From positions 514,001-578,000 of the forward strand of contig JAZDSV010000003.1 of assembly GCA_036784855.1 (NCBI GenBank): DNA of 64,000 nt. The letters run 5' to 3'. Shown piece after piece: positions 57,791 to 64,000 of this stretch; position 1 is the stretch's first letter; each line of letters starts with the position of its first letter. The DNA is from Aphelidium insulamus (taxonomy: Eukaryota > Aphelidiomycota > Aphelidea > Aphelidiaceae). Under the pieces are notes generated by a model. The model had not been told where the DNA came from. It saw only the letters and a program-made list of their open reading frames with translations, and did not search any database. The position numbers were made by a program, and so were the translations under genes.

Positions 57791-59337
57791 TTATTGTTGT
57801 TCTGGTATGGCAGAGTGACTGCCAGTCGGTTCTGTTCCGGCGACTGGAAACACCAGAGCGAACCCATCGTCGCTGCCGCTGACCACCCGCTGTCCATCGC
57901 AAGTCACCGCCACCGAAAGCACCGTGTCCTGATGACCGTGCCACGTGTGCAGACACTGGCCACTTCGAGCGTCCCACAGACGTACTGAGTGATCTGTCGA
58001 CGCGCTGATCAGACGAGTAGTGCCGCGTAGGAACCGGGCCAGTGTGACACTTCCATGGTGCTGCACAGTGAGCCGCGTCTGCATCGTATTCAGATCCCAC
58101 ATACGAATGCTTCCATCCAGCGATGCCGTGGCACACAGCGGCATCCTGCACCGGGTTAATGCGACAAGTACACACTACACTTGGACGTACACATCGCACA
58201 GAGACACCGTCTCCACGCCGTCAGAGTGACCATCCAGGGAGGCGAGTATGCGGCCCGACTCTAGCTGCACAATCTTGGCAGTGCCATCCTCGCCCGCAGT
58301 GACCACCACCTGATGTGCTGTCGGCGAATGATTCTGCGCAGACATGCGCGGCACATCCAAGTCCAGGATTGTGCCCTGATGCCAATGAGTGCGGTCGTCA
58401 GCGGGCGCCAGTCGCCACACGGGCTTGGCGGAATCACGTGGATCCCAGTAGGTCAGCGCGCCAGAGTCGGTGGCGGCCAGCATGCGCTTGCCGTCCTCCG
58501 TGAAGCGACAGCAGGTGACGGGGCCGGTACACGTGAACACCGACATTGTCTGTCCAGACGCCGCGTTGAACATCCACACCTGGCCCTCCATGGAGCCCGC
58601 CAGCAATATATGTCCGCGTGGATGCCAGCAAATGTCGGTCACTTCCGCGGGGCCATCAAGCGCCACCGAACGCACATTGGACAAGTCATTGGTGATGGCT
58701 GTCGCATTAATGTGTATGCATAGTCATACCAGACTATACGTACGCAGCTCTGTGACGTGTATGATGCCATCCATGCCAGCGGTGGCAATGTATTTGCCGT
58801 CCACACTGAAGGCAGCCTTGATGACGCTGTCAGTGTGGGCGGGAAGCGGCATCACCACCTCGCCCGTGTCTGTGTTCCAGAGATAGGCGCGGTCATCGCC
58901 GCCGCCCGAACAGCAGATGTTGGCCACAAGCGGGTGCAAAGCCACGGCATACACCGCCTTGCCTGTCAAGCATTATAATCAGTCTAGTATCACGCGACGT
59001 GCGTCACCCATACCGCCATGGCCGGCAAACTGCTGCACAGAATCATCCACCAGCTCCATCATCTCCTCCTCGCCGTCAGCATCATCGGCACCGGCGCCGT
59101 CACCCTCCATATCACCACGGTCATCTACGTCACCGTCGCCCATGCCTGCCAATTATATCAGCATAACACGCGCGGCGCTACGCCACACGCTATACCGTCA
59201 TCATCATCATCGCTGGGTGGAGACCCTTCCATATCACCCGCCGGCACTGTTTCCTGGATCTCGCTGGCGTCTAGCTGCGCGGCATCCGTGCTGTCGGCAA
59301 ATTCATCGGTGTTGGCGTCGCGTTCGTGTTGGTCCAT
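57791..59337 (-). CDS. AAMP: WD40 protein AAMP/Sqt1
   Basis: Dedicated chaperone of ribosomal protein uL16 in yeast (Sqt1); the animal homologue is AAMP. The protein starts MDQHERDANTDEF. It has a long acidic N terminus (D/E-rich, spread over two exons), then DDSVQQFAGHG, the family's entry into the propeller. WD repeats run to the end (DRAYLWNTDTGEVVMPLPAHTD; LAGSMEGQVWMFNAASG; SGRILASLDGHSDGV; SIRMWDLNTMQTRL; VRLWDARSGQCLHTWHGHQD; VVSGSDDGFALVF). Introns inferred near 59200-59150, 58970-58915, 58735-58690 and 58195-58140 restore one frame. The gene's last bases are 47 from the end of the convergent unknown gene. Confidence 0.87.
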
Positions 59338-59661
59338 CCGCGCGTGATTCTCTCGTGTGTTATTGAAGTGCAATTAAATATGAACTGTACAATGAACTCT
59401 ACAATGAAGAGTCTGCACAGCACCACGCAATGCGAGCATGCTGCATATAAATATTTTTTCCATGCGTACAGACGTCCATATCCTGTATTGCGTAACTGCA
59501 TTGGGGCTTATTAAGATAATCTATCTGAATTTGATATCCGGCATAACCAAGTTGGAGTCTTTCTTAATAGCTATAGCACGCTAAGGATCTGTATGCAAAG
59601 GCGTATATAATATGCAAGGATGATGGACAAATAAAATAACAAAATTATAAGCACGAAATAC

Positions 59662-59666
59662 AAAAA
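59662..59666 (-). terminator. Pol III terminator of tRNA-Ser
   Basis: TTTTT on the transcribed sense, five bases after the tRNA 3' end. Confidence 0.7.
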
Positions 59667-59671
59667 GAATG

Positions 59672-59753
59672 CGACAACGACAGGATTTGAACCTGTGCGG
59701 GAAAATCCCAACAGATTTCTAGTCTGTCGCCTTAACCGCTCGGCCACGTTGTC
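59672..59753 (-). tRNA. tRNA-Ser (anticodon AGA)
   Basis: The minus strand folds as a class II tRNA. The acceptor stem is GACAACG/CGTTGTC with discriminator G, then D-arm TGGCCGAGCGG, anticodon arm CAGACTAGAAATCTG with anticodon AGA, a long variable arm, and T-arm GGTTCAAATCC. It is 82 bases long and intronless. Serine identity agrees with the long variable arm and G73. A37 and A38 follow A36, so it carries the A36-A37-A38 signal for i6A modification. Five T residues (59666-59662 on this strand) five bases downstream would terminate Pol III. Confidence 0.96.
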
Positions 59754-59840
59754 CGATGGTGTGTATACATTTTAATTGCATATATTTCTTTAATGCATCT
59801 GATTGCCTTTAATCATTCTCTATTATTCATTATTGACTGA

Positions 59841-61569
59841 ATGACGCGACGACGCGACTTGGTGTTGGCCATTGTGGGCACAACTGGTGTCGGTGCGTTC
59901 TTTATATAGCAGTAATGTACTAGCCATATCACTGATACCCACCGCACAGGCAAATCCCAGCTGGCCATTGAATTGGCGCGGAAATTCAACGGCGAAGTGA
60001 TCAATGCCGACGCGCTGCAGGTACCTATTTCCGATATCACACATATCGCACCATGTATACTGATATGCTGAAGATGTACGATGTCATGCCGCTGGCCACC
60101 AACAAGGTGACCAAGGAGGAGATGGGCTCCGTGCGCCACCACCTGCTTGGTCACTGCCCAGTTGATCGCGAGTACTTTGTCCACGACTTTGTTCGTGAAG
60201 CCAGCGCAGCGGTATGCACATGTATACTCGTATTGATGTCTTATCTGTTGAACAACATTGCAGATACGGGATATACAATCGCGCGGCAAGATGGCCGTGG
60301 TGGTTGGCGGCACGCACTACTATGTGCAGTCACTGCTCTGGCATCAGACATTATTGGCGGCTGATGAGCAGCAAACTGTATCTGTGCACCTGGACAGCGA
60401 TGCCGCAGACTCGATACTGCGCCGACAGGTGCAAGAAGCCATTGCCCGCTACGACAAAAGTGGTGAAAGTGGCAATGAGAATAATCACAAAAACACCTTG
60501 CACTCCCTACTCCAGCAAGTCGACCCACAAATGGCACAGCGGTGGCACCCGTCAGACACACGCAAGGTGCGGCGGAGTTTGGCGGTGTTTGCCGACACGG
60601 GCCGATTGCACAGTGAACTACTGAGCAAGCAACGGGAGAATCGGGACAGCTATTCAGTGCCGCGACCGCGATTCAATTCGGTTGTGCTGTGGCTCCATGC
60701 AGACACTGCGGTTCTCTACCCGCGCCTTAATTCTCGTGTAGACTCGATGATACAGGTGTGGCAATGATACAGATTACAGGTTAACCTGACGCATCTTATC
60801 ATAGAGAGGCTTGACGAGCGAGCTGGCCGGCATGTATGAAGTGCTGGAGGAGGGTGCGGTGCCGGGCTGGACGGCAGACACGCCAGCCTGGGACAAGGGT
60901 GTACTGCAAGCTATCGGACTGAAAGAGTTTTTCGACTACTACAAGTGTGGCGGGTTTGCGCCACGAGAAGGCGCAGCATTGCAGCCATCCGCAGAGTGGG
61001 CGGCAAGTGTCGAGCGCATGAAGCAGGCCACAAGGCGCTACTGCCGCAAACAGGTGTCGTGGATTAAGCGAAAGTTGGCGCCAACTGCGTCTGCGCCGCC
61101 GACATCATCATTGTCATCACCAGCAGCAGATTGTTTGACAGAGCCAATGGCAGCTGTATTTTACGGTTTGGATTCCGGGGAGTTGAGCAGCATGCAGCAG
61201 TGGGAGAAATGTGTTCTGCAACCTGCCGTCGAGATTGTCGACACCTATCTACAGCATGGTTCATGGCTACCGCAGCCGCCGGTCGCAAGCCAAGAGATGG
61301 CCAGACTAATGAAGGACATTCAAGATGTCCGTGAAACCATTGCCGCCACTCCCGCGCTGCCCGAAGACGACGACAAGCAACAATTGTGGCAGCCACGGCG
61401 ATGTGATATTTGTGACAAGATGGCTCATGGCGAACATGAATGGGAGGTTCATCTGCAAAGTCGGCGCCACAAGAGGATGTTGCAACTTCGCTCGTCGCCC
61501 CAATGGCCGTATCTGATGAAGGCTCTGCAAACCAGTGGCCGTTACAAGCAGAATGGTGACAATAGTTAA
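59841..61569 (+). CDS. MOD5: tRNA dimethylallyltransferase (Mod5/TRIT1)
   Basis: Adds an isopentenyl group to A37 of tRNAs reading UNN codons, in cytosol and mitochondria. Exons 59841-59892, 59950-60020, 60074-60211, 60264-60755 and 60805-61569 give 505 residues with all phases closing. The P-loop is IVGTTGVGKS, split by the first intron. The INADALQ motif follows, and the third exon continues MYDVMPLATNKVT. Then come GKMAVVVGGTHYYVQSLLW and GVLQAIGLKEFFDYY. A C-terminal matrin-type C2H2 finger is present (CDICDKMAHGEHEWEVHLQSRRH), as in eukaryotic members. The N terminus is short, with no long presequence. The gene starts 87 bases from a divergent tRNA-Ser(AGA), an expected substrate. Confidence 0.95.
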
Positions 61570-61667
61570 CAATAATTTACAAGCTTGCCCGTGTTTATTA
61601 CTTTAATTTAAAAGTAATTTAAAGCAAGTGAGGTGTATCTAAAATTGTGTCTATCAAAAATTGTGAT

Positions 61668-62673
61668 TCACAAATAATCGGTGAATAGCGGTGCTAGGTC
61701 TACTTCCGTGGGCTCAGGTGGAAAGACACCCCCCAAATCAATCCTCGCCGCGTCCAAAAGTGCATCCGCATCATGGGCACGGGATAACAGTTCATCGCTA
61801 CTGAAAAAGTCTGGCAGTGCTGGCACAGGATCTATCGATAGTTGCTGCTCAGAAAAAGGCGAGTGATATCCATTGCTAAACGAATTGATAAGTTCCTTTG
61901 TGGCCGAAATCTGCTCCTTTGCAGGCATATCGCTGGGCAGATTTTTGGCAACCGGCTCTGTATTAGATTTGTCCTTCATGCGACTAGGCTGGTGAGTTTG
62001 AAACTTTGGCCTATTACTATGACAATTTCGTCTCCTCTGGACTTCGCGATCGATTATTTCCTTTTATAGACACGTGAGCGTTCATGTATGCGGTAGATAT
62101 GAAAAAAATACATACTGTAGCAGATTCAATGGTGTTCTCATGCAACCGCTCCAACGCCACAAACCGATTCACAGCCGGCATATTGTTCTCCATCTTGAAT
62201 AGCCAATTACTGTCACCGGGATTACGCGTGGCCATCTGATACTTGCGCAGCAACATCAATGCTTTCACGCGTAGATATCTGCGCTTGTCATATAGGCGCT
62301 TGTGCTGCCGAAGTTCGCTGGCGCTATATTTAATGCGAGGTGCTTTCGGCGTTGTCTTTCTCTTGCCCTTGGCCGTTCCAGTAGCTACTTTTTTACTCTG
62401 TGCGCGTGGAACGCTCTTTTCAACCAGCAGAGAACAATCGGAATATCCGCGAACATTTTGACTGCGCCGATCACTTCGCCGCCGCTGCGCGTCATCATGT
62501 GATGCGCCGCCATCTACTTCGGGGCTGGTCACATCAGGCAAATGAGATGGGACGGAGACGGTTGCACAATCGCGACTCGAGCAGATATCACCGCTAGATG
62601 TGACAGCGTGCGCATAATGTGCTAGACCAAGCATGGCGCAGCACAGCAACATCAGTTGGAGTTCAATACGCAT
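61668..62673 (-). CDS. Unknown basic protein with signal-peptide-like start
   Basis: Exons 62673-62116 and 61988-61668 join in phase 0 to 292 residues. Residues 1-23 look like a signal peptide (MRIELQLMLLCCAMLGLAHY) with a likely cut after AHA. The middle is basic (KKVATGTAKGKRKTTPKAPR), then helical (SASELRQHKRLYDKRRYLRVKALMLLRKY). The final 100 residues are acidic and hydrophobic (FSSDELLSRAHDADALLDAAR, ending PLFTDYL), like an acidic activation domain. The basic-helix then acidic-tail plan suggests a DNA-binding protein, which conflicts with a secretory signal. If translation starts downstream of the first ATG, the conflict disappears. No family is recognised. Confidence 0.6.
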
Positions 62674-62889
62674 TTTGTAAAAATGTTGCAGACAAGAATG
62701 CCACGCGCGCGGGGCAGCACCGCAGATACCAATCAGCATGCAGGCGATCTGTATCCTCGCCCCCCTGAAATCTGTCCCTTCACATTCATATGCGTACATG
62801 GACTTATCTAGGCCGAATATACTTATAAATAAAACGCGTTGTACATTTAACAGTCAGTTGGATATGAGCCAGCCAGCGAGTCAGCCAGT

Positions 62890-63462
62890 CTATTGCCGGC
62901 TGACAGCCTTATCACTGGCGGCAGTGGACAGAGCGTTGCCGGCATTCCATCCGTGCACTGGGGGCGTGTCCACCACCACCCGCCTCTCAATGGGCATGTA
63001 TGCACCCATCTGGCGCGTCATGGCCAGCTTGAATAGGCGAACGTCCATCTGCTCCAGCTCGGCGCACGCCCGTTCCATGTTGCGGTGCATGCGCTCAATC
63101 TCGGCACGCTTGTCCAGGAATCGCTGCTCCCGATGCTTTTGCCACGCGTGCTCTATGAATGCCATCCGGTGCTCCGTTTCTCCGTCCGTATCGACGGCGC
63201 TCTCAGTGATAGCCTTTGGCTTGGCCGCTTGCTTGTCCTTTGCAGATGCCGGCGTCTTTAGCTGCAGCACTTGTGCCAGTAGCGGGTTGGTGAGCGTGTC
63301 ATTGGCCGAACCGGACGCGGTGGACTTGCCCGATTTGCGTACCGAGACGCGTTTCCCGGCCACAGTGGGCGACTTGGACGTCATCACGCCCGTGGGGTTG
63401 GCCTTTCCGCGGCACGGGATGCGCAGCGAGCGGAACGAGGTGGTGGCGCGTTGCAGCATCAT
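62890..63462 (-). CDS. MRPL40: Mitochondrial ribosomal protein mL40
   Basis: Component of the large subunit of the mitochondrial ribosome. A single-exon frame of 190 residues. The first ~50 are basic with R, S and T, as in import presequences. The conserved part is helical (MAFIEHAWQKHREQRFLDKR, then MERACAELEQMDVRLFKLAM). It ends with the family's PIERRVVVDTPPVHGW motif. Length and motif order match mL40/MRPL28-type proteins. The start follows from the presequence beginning at the first ATG. Confidence 0.82.
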   Translation of the reverse strand: MMLQRATTSFRSLRIPCRGKANPTGVMTSKSPTVAGKRVSVRKSGKSTASGSANDTLTNPLLAQVLQLKTPASAKDKQAAKPKAITESAVDTDGETEHRMAFIEHAWQKHREQRFLDKRAEIERMHRNMERACAELEQMDVRLFKLAMTRQMGAYMPIERRVVVDTPPVHGWNAGNALSTAASDKAVSRQ

Positions 63463-63743
63463 TGCAGTGTGATTGAGTGAGAAGATTGCAAGTCTGTGAT
63501 ACGTGATGAAGCCTAGTTACACGCGAAACCAGCCAGCCCTGCGTTTGATATCAGCCTGCTTCACACACTACATGTAGTGCCAGTGTGTGTGTGTGTGTGT
63601 GTGTGTGTGCAATTCTTGCAAGTGCACCAACTTCTCAGGGGTGACCCCTGTCAACGATTTGATTGGCTGCTTGTTGACAATGAAAATTCACATGAACAAT
63701 CAAGGCCACGATCTCGCCACAATACAATTACAAGAATTTCGCC
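63463..63743. other. Divergent upstream region (mL40 / PRELI)
   Basis: A (GT)n tract lies at about 63582-63609. A short palindromic patch AGGGGTGACCCCT occurs near 63638. No other gene was seen. Both flanking genes encode mitochondrial proteins and share this 281-base gap. Confidence 0.55.
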
Positions 63744-64000
63744 ATGCGAATATTTTGCAACCGCGACGAGTTCCGGCACCCGTGGAGCCACGTCACACAC
63801 GCCAACTGGAACAAGTACCCGAACCCGTTCTCGCCGCAGGTTATCTCTGTCGACGTGCTGGACAGGAGCGTGGACAGCGCTACGGGCCAGCTGCGTACCG
63901 AGCGCCTGATTGCCTGCAGACAGCCCACGCCGGCCTGGATGGCCAAGGTGCGCGTGACACACAGTCCAAACACCCGTGTGTATGGATGTAGATTGGTAAT
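63744..64000 (+). CDS. PRELI/Ups/slowmo-family lipid-transfer protein, 3'-truncated
   Basis: Intermembrane-space protein that shuttles phosphatidic acid or phosphatidylserine with a TRIAP1/Mdm35 partner. The exon starts MRIFCNRDEFRHPWSHVTHA and continues NWNKYPNPFSPQVISVDVLD, then a GQLRTERLIACRQPTPAWM segment; this is the family's N-terminal signature. The first exon probably ends at 63947, where AAG is followed by a GTGCGC donor; the rest of the gene lies beyond the window. Known homologues are degraded by YME1, whose gene is also in this window. Ups1, Ups2 and slowmo subtypes cannot be separated from 68 residues. Confidence 0.9.
   Translation, partial: MRIFCNRDEFRHPWSHVTHANWNKYPNPFSPQVISVDVLDRSVDSATGQLRTERLIACRQPTPAWMAKVRVTHSPNTRVYGCRLV

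Noticed and set aside
60055..60073. MYTDMLK as coding start of MOD5 exon 3
   Set aside because: There is no acceptor AG before it. The AAG at 60071-60073 gives the conserved continuation DALQ-MYDVMPLATNK in phase.
62240..62360. bHLH or bZIP domain in the basic helical region
   Set aside because: There is no leucine heptad register and no second helix or loop pattern matching either family.

Overview
The window is eukaryotic nuclear DNA. Genes are closely packed on both strands, most are split by short introns of about 36-210 bases, and the intergenic gaps hold di- and tetranucleotide microsatellites. The gene set points to the fungal side of the opisthokonts, probably an early-diverging (possibly zoosporic) fungus or close relative. 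Supporting this are a HIS3 imidazoleglycerol-phosphate dehydratase, a BAR-PH-GRAM-VASt sterol-transfer protein of the Sip3/Lam type, a Clr2-like silencing factor, a GATA-type zinc finger protein and a Cbk1/NDR kinase. Alongside these are features lost in many yeasts: a CDCA7-like zf-4CXXC_R1 protein, a twin-CDGSH protein, and a UPF1 with a metazoan-style SQ-rich tail. The lineage call is an inference from gene content.

Layout, left to right. 1-5 kb: a 5'-truncated possible replication factor (+) and UPF1 (-). 5.0-5.25 kb: a 5'-truncated processed retrocopy with poly(A) and a 12-bp target-site duplication. 6-8 kb: an F-box/WD40 protein. 8-11.1 kb: mitochondrial EF-G2. 11.1-12 kb: HIS3. 12.5-13.6 kb: an ALYREF/Yra1 mRNA export adaptor. 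14.2-16.5 kb: a Q/P-rich low-complexity protein. 17.2-18.1 kb: a secreted or type I membrane protein. 18.2-25 kb: FAB1/PIKfyve. 25-28.8 kb: the Sip3/Lam-like protein. 29.4-32.6 kb: the CDCA7-like protein. 32.8-34 kb: the GATA-like factor. 35-37.5 kb: the YME1 i-AAA protease. 37.7-40 kb: the Clr2-like protein. 40.7-42.2 kb: TMEM184. 42.2-42.4 kb: a second poly(A) retrocopy. 42.6-43.1 kb: a small secreted protein. 43.2-44.8 kb: a low-complexity protein ending in a p25-alpha-like motif. 45.8-48 kb: a GT4 glycosyltransferase. 48.1-49.2 kb: ESCO/Eco1. 49.2-49.6 kb: a 76-bp tandem repeat. 49.7-50.2 kb: the twin-CDGSH protein. 50.2-51.5 kb: a Zip3/RNF212-like RING protein. 51.6-53.8 kb: an ankyrin protein with a signal peptide. 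54-55.9 kb: the NDR kinase. 56.3-57.7 kb: an unknown gene. 57.8-59.3 kb: AAMP/Sqt1. 59.7 kb: tRNA-Ser(AGA). 59.8-61.6 kb: a tRNA dimethylallyltransferase. 61.7-62.7 kb: an unknown secreted basic protein. 62.9-63.5 kb: mL40. 63.7 kb to the end: the start of a PRELI/Ups protein.

There is no operon logic, but several groups share a process: mRNA fate (UPF1, ALYREF), mitochondrial function (EF-G2, YME1, mL40, PRELI, the CDGSH protein), phosphoinositide and sterol membranes (FAB1, Sip3-like, TMEM184), and chromatin and meiosis (CDCA7-like, Clr2-like, ESCO, Zip3-like). The tRNA-Ser gene lies 87 bases from the gene for the enzyme expected to modify it.

The most unusual signals are three. Two processed retrocopies carry perfect target-site duplications, each within about 50 bp upstream of a start codon. 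GC-AG introns are common: 7 of about 64 introns resolved by eye. A tRNA substrate gene is paired with its modifying enzyme. Exon boundaries were assigned by eye from splice signals, reading frame and family conservation; where phase sums close exactly this is stated.
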